DNA from: DP-19 sp036496285
GTDB lineage: Bacteria > Desulfobacterota > Binatia > UTPRO1
Direction of reading: 5' to 3'
Assembly (NCBI GenBank): GCA_036496285.1
Contig: DASXLI010000098.1
Span: 59,193 to 123,192 of the forward strand
DNA length: 64,000 nt
Numbering within the stretch: the stretch's first letter is position 1; the number at the start of each line of letters is the position of its first letter. A model generated the notes under the pieces. It was not told the origin of the DNA. It searched no databases and was given only the letters and a program-made list of their open reading frames with translations. Of this stretch, positions 15,776 through 24,253 are shown one piece after another. The translations under genes and the position numbers were made by a program.

Positions 15776-16303
15776 TTACACAGTCGTAGGGACCGAAACC
15801 CGGAGTTTTGCCCGCTCAAGCTCCTTCCGTGTCTCCGCGAACTTGGATCCATCGTCGAACCCGATGTCGATCCACTCATCGTGACAAACGAATGCGCGCC
15901 CATAGCCGACGCTCGGGATCACGTGAACGTCCCAACCGAAGAGAATGGACAAGTGCAGGAGGGTGACGACGTCCGGGCGCTCGTAGTCGAGGTAGAGGTG
16001 GCCCGGAGCTTCGTGCAACAGGCGAGTGTCACCGTACGATTGCCTCAGACGGTAGTACAGATGCTGATTCTCGTTCGAGGGGAAGATGCCATAGCCCGTC
16101 ACCCAGAGGAGGCAGGCTTGACGTGGCTGGAGGGCCGACTCGATGACGCGGCTGAACCAGAGCAGCTGTGGGAATGACGGGGGAAAAGCACAGTGGAGGC
16201 GGTGGGGGTTCGACAGCTGCCGCGAGGGTTGCCGCTTCTGATCGAGCTCGACGTTCAAGCGCTCGCACCACTCTGCGGATTCTGTCTGGTTTAGTAGTCG
16301 CAT
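15776..16303 (-). CDS. Conserved hypothetical protein
   Basis: A 175-residue frame with a composition less GC-rich than its neighbours and protein-like sequence: an aromatic-rich middle (LLWVTGYGIFPSNENQHLYY), a LYLDYE segment, and a C-terminal acidic part (HDEWIDIGFDDGS). No signal peptide or membrane span is evident. I recall no characterised family. It is isolated between serS and a repeat-bearing non-coding stretch, and its base composition suggests acquisition by transfer. Confidence 0.65.
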   Translation of the reverse strand: MRLLNQTESAEWCERLNVELDQKRQPSRQLSNPHRLHCAFPPSFPQLLWFSRVIESALQPRQACLLWVTGYGIFPSNENQHLYYRLRQSYGDTRLLHEAPGHLYLDYERPDVVTLLHLSILFGWDVHVIPSVGYGRAFVCHDEWIDIGFDDGSKFAETRKELERAKLRVSVPTTV

Positions 16304-17123
16304 CGGTGCCGACGCTGTCTACCGCCGAAGCTCACCGCGGCACGCGAAGACGCCATCATGTCGGCTGACACACCGCTGCAGCGAGCGGGCGTAGCATATC
16401 GCGCACCATTCCTCCGGGCGAGGTCCCCGGAGGGTCGCCATCCGGACCGCCAGGGTACTCCGTGCCACCGACCCGCATCTCCGGCATCTGTGTCGGCGCG
16501 CGTTGTCGCGACGGGTCCAGCCATGTTGTCCGAGTCGGGCGCGAGGTGGGTCCTCTTGACGCCGACTTCATTTTCGCCTATTCTTCGCCTGGCGGTTGAG
16601 CGGTCCTGATGTAAAAGTTCGCCGGCGCGTTGGCGCGAAGCGGTGAGTCTCGCTCGCATGATGACAGTTGTCCCTCACTGCTACCCTGACGGCGACTCTG
16701 ACCGGCAACGTCTCTGCTCTCGCACGCCGCTCGGCGCAGCAGCGACCGCTCGCGTGTTCATCCAGCGCACGATGCCGTGGATCACCGGCACGCGATCCTG
16801 TGCCGGCGCGGGCGAGATGCCTCACCTGGTGCCAAACATTGTCAGTGTCGACTACGACGGCAATCCGCTGCAGAACGCTGCCGACTGCAAATCGGTGCGC
16901 GTTCTACCCGGTAGCGCTGACGGGATGAAATGCGACCGGGCGGCTGACTGCAAATCGGTGCGCACCGGCTCGGACGCGGTGTTCGGCTTCGGCGGCGGCG
17001 CATCGAGTGCCAAAAATTGTCACTCGCAGTATGCGAGCAAACCTGCTGCGCCGGCTGCCAACTGCAAATCCGTGCGCGTTTCCGGCGTCGGTTCTATGAC
17101 CGGAAGGGCCTGCGCATTCGTGG
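16304..17123. other. Long non-coding stretch
   Basis: No convincing coding frame is seen in these 820 bases on either strand; the short ORFs present have unnatural composition. The only clear structure is the composite repeat cluster at 16829-17077. The stretch may be the remains of a mobile element between an orphan gene and yraN. Confidence 0.5.
16829..17077 (+). repeat. Composite direct repeats (motif A + motif B)
   Basis: Motif A (GTGCCAAANATTGTCA) occurs at 16829 and 17007. Motif B, whose core is ACTGCAAATCSGTGCGC, occurs in copies beginning at 16877, 16943 and 17054. Each A copy is followed by a B copy at 47-48 bases, giving two A-B units about 178 bases apart with one extra B between them. 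All are in the same orientation. Arrays of this kind can be transposase binding sites at the ends of IS21-like elements or sites for a DNA-binding regulator. No transposase gene is present. Confidence 0.6.
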
Positions 17124-17489
17124 TCAATCGAGCCGGAAGGCGTCCATCACGTGCGCGACCGCCACGGTCCACCCGCGCACCTCGACGGCCACCACGTCGA
17201 AGCGCACCGGATGGGCGTGGAGATGATGGCGCGCGAGGTACACGGCCGCAACCCGTGCGACCTGACGCTGCTTCATCGCGGTGACGGACTCGAGGGCGCT
17301 GCCATGTGCCCAACCGCGCCGCGTTCGCACCTCTGTAAAGACGATCGTCCGCTGGTCGAGCGCGACGAGGTCGAGCTCGCCCGCGGCGCAACGAAAATTC
17401 CGCGCGACGATCGTGTAGCCGCGCGCCCGCAGGAACGCGGCCGCGATCGCCTCGCCCTCGGCGCCGCAGCGCAGCCGCTCGTGGGTCAC
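17124..17489 (-). CDS. yraN: YraN family protein (UPF0102)
   Basis: The 121-residue protein has the YraN pattern: a start with GAEGEAIAAAFLRARGYTIVARNFR, the nuclease-like core GELDLVALDQRTIVFTEVR, and a QRQVARVAAVYLA helix. The fold is related to Holliday-junction resolvases, with Glu, Asp and Glu in the core, but activity is not proven. The GTG at 17489 gives the normal family length; an ORF extension upstream adds low-complexity residues and is rejected. It is divergent from gatC. Confidence 0.88.
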   Translation of the reverse strand: MTHERLRCGAEGEAIAAAFLRARGYTIVARNFRCAAGELDLVALDQRTIVFTEVRTRRGWAHGSALESVTAMKQRQVARVAAVYLARHHLHAHPVRFDVVAVEVRGWTVAVAHVMDAFRLD

Positions 17490-17589
17490 CGTTCGCGCGT
17501 AACACGGCGTCGTGTCCGGGGGACGGCGCCGAGTAGCGGCGGGCCACCGCGATGGCGGGGCCGGCCCGCGCTTGCTACACTCGACGGCC

Positions 17590-17877
17590 GTGAAGATTTC
17601 GCGCGAGGAGATCCACCACGTCGCCGTCCTCGCCCGCCTCGACCTCGACCCGGCCGAGGAGGAGGCGATGACGACGACCCTGGACGCGATCCTCACCTAC
17701 GTCGACAAGCTGAACGAGCTCGACACCTCCGCCGTCGAGCCCACCGCCCAGGTGCTCGACCGGCTGCCGTCGTGGCGCGACGACGTCGTCACCAACGGCC
17801 CCGACACCGACGCGTTGCTCGCGAACGCCCCCGCACGCGACGGCGACTTCTTCCGCGTTCCCAAAATCATTGAGTGA
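17590..17877 (+). CDS. gatC: Aspartyl/glutamyl-tRNA amidotransferase subunit C
   Basis: The 95-residue protein starts MKISREEIHHVAVLARLDLD and ends with a C-terminal FFRVPKIIE, both typical of GatC. GatC wraps around GatA and stabilises the GatAB complex that converts Glu-tRNA(Gln) or Asp-tRNA(Asn) to the amide form. The GTG start gives the usual length. gatA follows after 18 bases. Confidence 0.95.
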   Translation: MKISREEIHHVAVLARLDLDPAEEEAMTTTLDAILTYVDKLNELDTSAVEPTAQVLDRLPSWRDDVVTNGPDTDALLANAPARDGDFFRVPKIIE

Positions 17878-17895
17878 CCATCGAGTGACCATCGC

Positions 17896-19359
17896 GTGCT
17901 CTCGGGCCTGACCATCGCCGAGGCCGGCACGCAGCTTCGCCGCCGCGAGCTCTCCGCCGTCGACCTGGCGCGCACCGCGCTGCAGCGGATCGCCGCGGGT
18001 CGCGAGCTGAACGCGTTCGTCACGGTCGCCGACGACGGCGAGGTCCTGCGCGCCGCCGAGGCCGCCGACGCGCGCCTGCGCGCCGGCACGCCGGCCGGGC
18101 CGCTCGACGGCATCCCGATCGCCGTCAAGGACGTGATCGCGACGGCCGGCCTCCGCACCACCGCGGCGTCGCGCATCCTCGAGCGCTTCGTGCCGTCGTA
18201 CGACGCAACCGTGACCGCGCGCCTGCGGGCCGGCGGCGCGGTGATCATCGGCAAGACCAACTGCGACGAGTTCGCGATGGGCTCGTCGAACGAGAACTCG
18301 GCCTACGGGCCGGCGCGCAACCCCTGGGATCCGACCCGCGTGCCCGGCGGCTCGTCCGGCGGATCCGCGGTGGCGATCGCGGCCGACATGGCGCTCGGCA
18401 GCCTCGGCACCGACACCGGCGGCTCGATACGCCTGCCGGCGTCGTACTGCGGCATCGTCGGCATGAAGCCGACGTACGGCCGGGTGAGCCGCTTCGGAGT
18501 GATCGCGTACGCCTCCTCGCTCGACCAGGTCGGCCCCTTCGCGCACGACGTCACCGACTGCGCGCTCCTGCTGGGCGCCATCGCCGGCCCCGACGCGCGC
18601 GACTCGACGTCGGTCGACCTGCCCGTGCCCGACTACGCGGCGGCGCTCGCGGGCGGCGCCAAGGGCCTGCGCGTCGCGATCCCGCGCGAGTTCTTCGTCG
18701 AGGGCATGCAGCCCGAGGTCGAGCGCGCCGTACGCGGCGCCATCGACACGCTCGGCGGCCTCGGCGCGACGGTCGCGCCCGTGTCCTTGCCGCATACGGA
18801 GTACGCGGTGAGCACGTACTACGTGATCGCCACCGCCGAGGCGAGCTCGAACCTCGCGCGCTACGACGGTGTCCGCTATGGCGCCCGCGTCGACGACGAC
18901 GGGAGTCTGCTCGACATGTACCGGCGCACGCGCGCCGCCGGTTTCGGCCCGGAGGTGAAGCGGCGGATCATGCTCGGCACGTACGCGCTGTCGTCGGGCT
19001 ACTACGACGCCTACTACCTGAAGGCGCAGAAGGTGCGCACCTTGATCCGCCAGGACTTCGCCAAGGTGTTCGCCGGCGCCGACGTCATCGTCACGCCGAC
19101 CGCGCCGACCACGGCGTTCCGCCTCGGCGAGAAGACGGCCGACCCGCTCCAGATGTACCTTTCCGACATCTTCACGATCTCGATCAACCTGGCGGGCCTT
19201 CCCGGCATCGTCGTGCCCTGCGGTCAGGACGACGCCGGCATGCCGATCGGGCTGCAGATCGTCGGGCCGCCGTTCGGGGAGGAGGTCGTGCTGCGCACCG
19301 CGCGCGCCTTCGAGGCCGCGACCGAGTGGCATCGCCGCCGCCCGCCGGAGGCCGCGTGA
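17896..19359 (+). CDS. gatA: Aspartyl/glutamyl-tRNA amidotransferase subunit A
   Basis: The 487-residue amidase-signature protein has the Ser-cisSer-Lys triad: Lys78 (IAVKD), Ser153 (GGSSGGS) and Ser177 (DTGGS), close to the positions known for GatA. It hydrolyses glutamine to deliver ammonia through a channel to GatB. A GTG start is used. The stop overlaps the gatB start by 4 bases (GTGA), so the three subunits form one operon. Confidence 0.97.
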   Translation: MLSGLTIAEAGTQLRRRELSAVDLARTALQRIAAGRELNAFVTVADDGEVLRAAEAADARLRAGTPAGPLDGIPIAVKDVIATAGLRTTAASRILERFVPSYDATVTARLRAGGAVIIGKTNCDEFAMGSSNENSAYGPARNPWDPTRVPGGSSGGSAVAIAADMALGSLGTDTGGSIRLPASYCGIVGMKPTYGRVSRFGVIAYASSLDQVGPFAHDVTDCALLLGAIAGPDARDSTSVDLPVPDYAAALAGGAKGLRVAIPREFFVEGMQPEVERAVRGAIDTLGGLGATVAPVSLPHTEYAVSTYYVIATAEASSNLARYDGVRYGARVDDDGSLLDMYRRTRAAGFGPEVKRRIMLGTYALSSGYYDAYYLKAQKVRTLIRQDFAKVFAGADVIVTPTAPTTAFRLGEKTADPLQMYLSDIFTISINLAGLPGIVVPCGQDDAGMPIGLQIVGPPFGEEVVLRTARAFEAATEWHRRRPPEAA

Positions 19360-20822
19360 GCCCGGGCGCGTCCTCCGCGTACGAGGCGGTGATCGGCCTC
19401 GAGGTGCACGCCGAGATGCTGACGCAGTCGAAGATCTTCTGCGGCTGCTCGGCCGCCTTCGGCGCGCCGCCGAACCAGCATACCTGTCCGGTGTGCCTCG
19501 GCATGCCCGGCATGCTGCCGGCACTCAACCGCCGCGTCGTCGAGTTCGCGATCCGCGCCGGCCTCGCCACCCATTGCACGATCGCGCCGACCAGCCGCTG
19601 GGCGCGCAAGAACTACTTCTACCCGGATCTCGCCAAGGGCTATCAGATCAGCCAGTACGAGCTGCCGATCTGCGTCGGCGGCTGGATCGACCTCGTGGTC
19701 GACGGCGCGCCGAAGCGTGTCCACCTCACCCGCATCCACATGGAGGAGGACACCGGCAAGAACATCCACGACGCGCACGGCAGCGAGAGCCTCGTCGACT
19801 TCAACCGCTCCGGGGTGCCGCTGCTCGAGATCGTGAGCGAGCCCGAGATGTCGACACCGGCTGAGGCCGGTGCCTACCTGCGCGCGCTACGCGCCATCGT
19901 CGTGTACCTCGGCATCTGCGACGGCAACATGGAGGAAGGCAGCTTCCGCTGCGACGCCAACATCTCGGTGCGGAAGCCCGGCGCGACGGCGCTCGGCGTC
20001 AAGGCCGAGGTGAAGAACATGAACTCCTTCCGCGCCGTCGAGAAGGCGATCGCCTTCGAGATCGACCGCCACGTCCGCACCCTGGCAGATGGCGGCACGA
20101 TCGTGCAGGAGACGCGCCTCTGGGACGCCGACCGCGAGGAGACGCGCTCGATGCGCAGCAAGGAGTCGGCGCACGACTACCGATACTTCCCCGATCCCGA
20201 CCTGCCGCCGGTCGTCGTGTCCGAGGCGCTGGTGGAAGAGGTGCGGCGCGCCATGCCCGAGCTGCCCGACGCGCGCCGCGCCCGCTTCGTCGCGGCGCTG
20301 AAGCTCCCCGAGTACGACGCCGAGGTGCTGACGTCGCGCCGCGACCTCGCCGACTACTTCGAGGCCGTCGTCGCCGCGCACCCGAACGCCAAGGCGGCGA
20401 GCAACTGGGTCATGGGCGACGTGCTGCGCCTGGTGAAGGAGCGGAAGCTCGACGAGGCGGTGGTGATCACCGACTGGCCGGTCAGCGCCGCGCATCTCGG
20501 CGAGCTCATCGCGCTCATCGACGCCGGCACGATCAGCGGCAAGATCGCCAAGACCGTGTTCGAGGAGATGGTGGCGAGCGGCGGCGCGCCGGGCGCGATC
20601 GTCGAGGCGCGCGGCCTCGTGCAGGTGTCCGATGAGGGACCGATCCTCGCCGCGATCGAGCAGGTGCTGGCCGCGCATCCCGACAAGGTCGCCGACTTCC
20701 GCGCCGGCAAGGACAAGCTGCTCGGCTTCTTCGTCGGTCAGGTGATGAAGGCGACGGGGGGCAAGGCCAACCCGCCGCTCGTGAACCGCCTGCTCGGCGC
20801 GAAGCTGCGCGGCGAGTCGTAA
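19356..20822 (+). CDS. gatB: Aspartyl/glutamyl-tRNA amidotransferase subunit B
   Basis: The 488-residue protein starts YEAVIGLEVHAE after a short leader. It has a zinc site CGCS...CPVC, the kinase core motif GVPLLEIVSEPEMSTP and a C-terminal YqeY-like tail domain that binds tRNA. GatB phosphorylates the misacylated tRNA and amidates it with ammonia from GatA. The GTG at 19356, overlapping the gatA stop, is chosen over an in-frame start 30 bases upstream. Presence of gatCAB suggests indirect Gln-tRNA and/or Asn-tRNA synthesis in this organism. Confidence 0.97.
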   Translation: MSPGASSAYEAVIGLEVHAEMLTQSKIFCGCSAAFGAPPNQHTCPVCLGMPGMLPALNRRVVEFAIRAGLATHCTIAPTSRWARKNYFYPDLAKGYQISQYELPICVGGWIDLVVDGAPKRVHLTRIHMEEDTGKNIHDAHGSESLVDFNRSGVPLLEIVSEPEMSTPAEAGAYLRALRAIVVYLGICDGNMEEGSFRCDANISVRKPGATALGVKAEVKNMNSFRAVEKAIAFEIDRHVRTLADGGTIVQETRLWDADREETRSMRSKESAHDYRYFPDPDLPPVVVSEALVEEVRRAMPELPDARRARFVAALKLPEYDAEVLTSRRDLADYFEAVVAAHPNAKAASNWVMGDVLRLVKERKLDEAVVITDWPVSAAHLGELIALIDAGTISGKIAKTVFEEMVASGGAPGAIVEARGLVQVSDEGPILAAIEQVLAAHPDKVADFRAGKDKLLGFFVGQVMKATGGKANPPLVNRLLGAKLRGES

Positions 20823-20831
20823 AGGCGCGCG

Positions 20832-21455
20832 TCAGGCCTCGCGCCGCTGTGGCGCGACCTCGTCCTCGTCGAGGAGGCGCGCCGGGGTCACCAGCGCCGG
20901 GAACTTCGCCGTGACGCCGTCGTAGAAGTTGCGGATCAGCTCCATGTCGCGGCGCACGTCACCACCCGGCGCGATCGTCGGACCGATGCCCCCGACCTTC
21001 CGCCCGTAGTCGAGGAACGCGCAGATGATCGGTACGTTCGCCTGGCGCGCGATGTGATAGAAGCCCGACTTCCAGTGCGTCGCGCGCCGGCGCGTGCCGG
21101 ACGGCGGGATCACGAGGAAGAGCTGGTCGACGGTCGCGAAGTAGTCGGCGACCTGCTGCACGAGGTTGCTGCGACGGTCGCGGTCGACGGGCACGCCGCC
21201 GAGCCGGCGCATCAGCCAGCCGAAGACGCCGCGGAAGAGCTGGCGCTTGCCGAGCCACGCCGGCCTCACCCCGAGCACGTACGACACCGCCAGCATGTGC
21301 GGCAGGTCCCAGTTGGTCGTGTGCGGCGCCGCGATCGCGACCGCCTTCGTTCCCGCGGGAAGACTCCCCTCGACCCGCCAGCCGAAGAGCCGCAGGTAGA
21401 GCGCGCCGAGGTGGCGGGCCAGCCAGCCGGCTTTCGGGGTGCGGGTGAGCGACAT
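20832..21455 (-). CDS. PlsC-like 1-acyl-glycerol-phosphate acyltransferase family protein
   Basis: The 207-residue protein has the acyltransferase HX4D motif (APHTTNWD), a second motif GGVPVDRDRR and a third IPPSGTRRRATHWKSGFYHIA, in the order of the lysophospholipid acyltransferase family. The shortened form without long N-terminal membrane helices resembles cytoplasm-facing glycerol acyltransferases in many Gram-negatives. The ATG at 21455 is chosen because residues before it are out of family. It converges with gatB nine bases away and may act in phospholipid or ornithine-lipid synthesis; the acceptor is unknown. Confidence 0.85.
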   Translation of the reverse strand: MSLTRTPKAGWLARHLGALYLRLFGWRVEGSLPAGTKAVAIAAPHTTNWDLPHMLAVSYVLGVRPAWLGKRQLFRGVFGWLMRRLGGVPVDRDRRSNLVQQVADYFATVDQLFLVIPPSGTRRRATHWKSGFYHIARQANVPIICAFLDYGRKVGGIGPTIAPGGDVRRDMELIRNFYDGVTAKFPALVTPARLLDEDEVAPQRREA

Positions 21456-21626
21456 GCATCGACTCCTCGGGCATGCCGCAAGCGGCCAGCCGGACGATGG
21501 TGCGGTCAAGGGACGTCGACGGGAGATCCGCGACGCGGGGCGGACCCCGGAGATACCGCGCCCGGGTGGTCCGGCGCAACCGGCAAACGTCAGGTGCGCT
21601 CGAAAGCGCCGATCGACTTCCACAGC

Positions 21627-23150
21627 TCAGACCCGTTCGAGGCCGAAGGCGCGGATCAGCTTGTAGACGTGCGAGCGGGCGAGATCGAGCCGGCGCGCCA
21701 CCTCGGTGACGTTCCAGCCCGCGTCCTCCAGCGCCTGGCGCAGGAGGCGCGCCTGGAAGTTGCGCGTCGCCTCCTGGAAGGTCTCGCCCTCGTTCCCGAC
21801 GTGCGGATCGAGCCCGTCGGGAAACACGTGGCGGGGCTCGATCTGCAACGCGCCTTCGCCGGCGGCGCGGATCGCCGCCGCCTCGACCGCGTGGGCGAGC
21901 TGGCGCACGTTGCCCGGCCATTCCGCCGACTCCAGCGCGCGCTGCGCGCCGCGCGACAGCACGAGCCGTCCGAGCGCGTGGCGCTCGCACGCGGCGGCGC
22001 AGCAGTGCGCCGCGATCTCCGCCACGTCCTCGCGCCGCTCGCCGAGCGTCGGCACGCGCACCGGCAGCACCTGCAAGCGGTAGAGCAGATCCTCGCGGAA
22101 CCGCTTCGCGGCGACGGCGCCCGCGAGATCGACGTTGGTGGCGGCGAGCACCCGCACGTCCGCCTGCACGGGCCGGGTGCTGCCGAGCGGGTAGTACTGC
22201 TTCGCGTGCAGCAGGTTGAGGAGCTTCGCCTGCGCGGCGAGCGCGAGATCGCCGATCTCGTCGAGGAAGAGCGTGCCATGCTCCGCCGCCGCCACCTTGC
22301 CCTCGATCTTACGGTCGGCCGTCGAGTGCGCGCCGCGCAGCGCCCCGAACAGCTCGCTCTCGATGAGGTTCTCGGGGATGGCGGCGCAGTTGAGCTCGAC
22401 GAAGGGATACCCCGAGCGCGGCCCGTTCTCGTGGATGACGCGTGCGATCTGACTCTTGCCCGTGCCCGACTCGCCCGTGAGGAGAACCGTCACATCGAGC
22501 GGCACGACGAGCGCGACCTGCCGCAGCATCGCGGCCAGCACGGCGCTCCGCCCGATCACGTTCTCGAGGCGCAGCGTGTCGCGGAACGGGCGCGTCGGGT
22601 CGCCGTCGCGGCGCTCGCGGACGATCAGGTTGCCGGCAAGCGGCGCCAGGTGGCGCGCGAAGATCTCGGCGTTGACCCGGTCCTCGGCGGTGAAGGGACC
22701 GCGGTTGGCCCGGCCCTGCAGGTAGAGCACCCCGAGCGGGGGATCGACTCCGACCGGGGTACAGAGCACGCTCTCGATCTGGGCCACTTGGACACTGCGG
22801 CGCTCACTGAAGCGCGGATCGAGGAGCGCCGAGGGAGTGACGATCGTCTGCCCCGTCGCGATGGCCTCGGCGATGATCCCGCGCGAGATGGCCGCACGCA
22901 CCGTCTCCACCTGCTGGTCGGTGAAGCCGTGCGCCATCGACCAGCGGTTGGACGATGCTCCCTCGAGGTCGTCGTGCAGCTCGAGGTAGCCCTGGAGCGC
23001 CCCGGTCGCCTCGACCACGAGGACGAGCGCCTCGCGCAGGAAGGTCGCGAGGTCGGTCTGGGCACCGAGCTCGAGCAGCCTGCGGTACAGATCGCGCTCG
23101 CCGCGGAGCCGCTCGAACGCCAGAGTGTCCGTCCGGGAGGACACCGTCAT
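21627..23150 (-). CDS. GAF-AAA+-Fis regulator with altered GAFTGA loop
   Basis: The 507-residue protein has a GAF sensor domain (about 25-180), an AAA+ ATPase (200-420) with Walker A GESGTGKS and Walker B LFLDEIGD, and a C-terminal Fis-type helix-turn-helix (NVTEVARRLDLARSHVYKLI). In canonical sigma-54 activators the L1 loop reads GAFTGA; here the matching region is ELFGALRGAHSTA. The Phe-Thr-Gly needed for sigma-54 contact is therefore absent. Proteins with this loop may act without sigma-54 or with a modified contact. It is transcribed divergently from a second, degenerate regulator. Confidence 0.9.
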   Translation of the reverse strand: MTVSSRTDTLAFERLRGERDLYRRLLELGAQTDLATFLREALVLVVEATGALQGYLELHDDLEGASSNRWSMAHGFTDQQVETVRAAISRGIIAEAIATGQTIVTPSALLDPRFSERRSVQVAQIESVLCTPVGVDPPLGVLYLQGRANRGPFTAEDRVNAEIFARHLAPLAGNLIVRERRDGDPTRPFRDTLRLENVIGRSAVLAAMLRQVALVVPLDVTVLLTGESGTGKSQIARVIHENGPRSGYPFVELNCAAIPENLIESELFGALRGAHSTADRKIEGKVAAAEHGTLFLDEIGDLALAAQAKLLNLLHAKQYYPLGSTRPVQADVRVLAATNVDLAGAVAAKRFREDLLYRLQVLPVRVPTLGERREDVAEIAAHCCAAACERHALGRLVLSRGAQRALESAEWPGNVRQLAHAVEAAAIRAAGEGALQIEPRHVFPDGLDPHVGNEGETFQEATRNFQARLLRQALEDAGWNVTEVARRLDLARSHVYKLIRAFGLERV

Positions 23151-23239
23151 CGCGACACTGTCTCAGGAAGTGAACGGCGAACGGCCGACGACCGACGCAT
23201 AGTGCGCCTGTATCATAGTCACTATCTGCCTGACACCGC

Positions 23240-23255
23240 TGGCGTGCGACTTGCT
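23240..23255 (+). promoter_or_regulatory. Sigma-54-type -24/-12 promoter candidate
   Basis: The sequence TGGC-GTG-CGAC-TTGCT matches the sigma-54 consensus with GG and GC exactly 10 bases apart and 9-10 consensus bases kept. It reads into the plus-strand regulator gene. With the -12 GC at 23253-23254, transcription would begin near 23265, so the leader would be very short or the ATG at 23281 would be used. Confidence 0.5.
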
Positions 23256-23268
23256 CTCCCCGAAAGCC

Positions 23269-24222
23269 ATGACGGCCCCCATGCACCAGGCGGTACCCCT
23301 CGACGGTCCCGACGCACGCGCTGGAGAAGCGGCTCTCACGGGTACCAGCACGACGATCCGGGGCTTCAAGCACGCCCTCCCCTCCCTGGCCAGCGCCGAC
23401 GTGCCCCTCATCATTACGGGGGAGCCCGGCACCGGGAAGTCGCAGTGGGCCCAGGCGATCCATCGCCATAGCGAGCGCGCTACCGGGCCCTTCCACGTCG
23501 TGCTCCTGGCCACCCTTCCCGAGCCGCGCATCGAGCGCCGCCTGTTCGGTGAGCCCGGTAAGGAGGGCCTGCTTGCCCGGGGCCGCGGCGCAACGGTCTA
23601 CCTGGCCGGCACGGACACGCTGTCCTCGCGCCTGCAGCACCGCCTGGCGCAGTGGCTTGCCATCGACGGCAGCCGAGCCCCTCGCATCGTGGCGGGGAGC
23701 TCGGTCTCGCTCGAAGGCCAGGTGCGGCTCGGCCGGTTCTCGCGCGCGCTCTACCAGCGCCTCGCGCTCGTCCAGCTCACGATTCCCCCCCTGCGCGAAC
23801 GGGTGGAGGACATCGCCGCGATCGCCGAGGACCATCTCTGGCATGCCAGCGCGCCCGCCAACCACGCGCCGCTCGTCCTGCGGGACTCGGCGCTCGGCGA
23901 GCTCGCCGCGTACCACTGGCCGGAGAACGTGCGCGAGCTCGTGTACGTCCTCGGCGAGGCGTGCACACGGACGCGCGCCGGCTCGGTCAGCGCCGAGCTG
24001 GTGCGCAAGGTGCTCCATGGCACCCCCCGGCACGAGCCCGCGAGCATCGTGCTGCCGCTCGACCGCATCGAGCTCGACTACATCGTCGCCGCGCTCGCCC
24101 TCTGCGAGGGCAATCAAACGCTCGCCGCGCGCCGTCTCGGCATCGGCCGCAGCACGCTGCTGCGCAAGCTCAAGGGCCACACCCCGGGCCACGAGCCCGG
24201 GGCTCTGCGAGGAACGGCCTAG
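23269..24222 (+). CDS. Degenerate AAA+ (NtrC-like) regulator with Fis HTH
   Basis: The 317-residue protein resembles the central and C-terminal domains of sigma-54 activators. Walker A is intact (GEPGTGKS), an arginine-finger region is present (LPPLRERVEDIAAI with a Thr-Ile-Pro variation), and a Fis-type HTH ends it (NQTLAARRLGIGRSTLLRKL). The GAFTGA loop is missing altogether (ERRLFGEPGKEGLL), and the Walker B region reads TVYLAGTD with no DE pair. ATP hydrolysis and sigma-54 remodelling are therefore doubtful. It lacks a sensor domain. Start choice is uncertain between ATGs at 23269 and 23281. Confidence 0.82.
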   Translation: MTAPMHQAVPLDGPDARAGEAALTGTSTTIRGFKHALPSLASADVPLIITGEPGTGKSQWAQAIHRHSERATGPFHVVLLATLPEPRIERRLFGEPGKEGLLARGRGATVYLAGTDTLSSRLQHRLAQWLAIDGSRAPRIVAGSSVSLEGQVRLGRFSRALYQRLALVQLTIPPLRERVEDIAAIAEDHLWHASAPANHAPLVLRDSALGELAAYHWPENVRELVYVLGEACTRTRAGSVSAELVRKVLHGTPRHEPASIVLPLDRIELDYIVAALALCEGNQTLAARRLGIGRSTLLRKLKGHTPGHEPGALRGTA

Positions 24223-24253
24223 CCAGCAGCCGCCCCGAGCGGAACGTGCGTGA

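Noticed and set aside
16304..17123. CRISPR array in the repeat cluster
   Set aside because: Only three B and two A copies occur with unequal spacing and no constant repeat-spacer lengths; no cas genes are present.
17490..17696. Longer start for the YraN gene
   Set aside because: The added 68 residues are low-complexity and overlap the gatC start on the other strand; the GTG at 17489 gives the normal family length.
20825..20846. Terminator hairpin GGCGCG/CGCGCC at the end of gatB
   Set aside because: The stem lies across the end of the convergent acyltransferase gene and has no T tract, so it cannot be called with confidence in DNA this GC-rich.
21054..23471. 805-residue plus-strand open frame
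   Set aside because: It spans an acyltransferase gene and a regulator gene on the other strand and their intergenic space, and has an Arg/Glu-rich low-complexity composition typical of GC-rich antisense frames.
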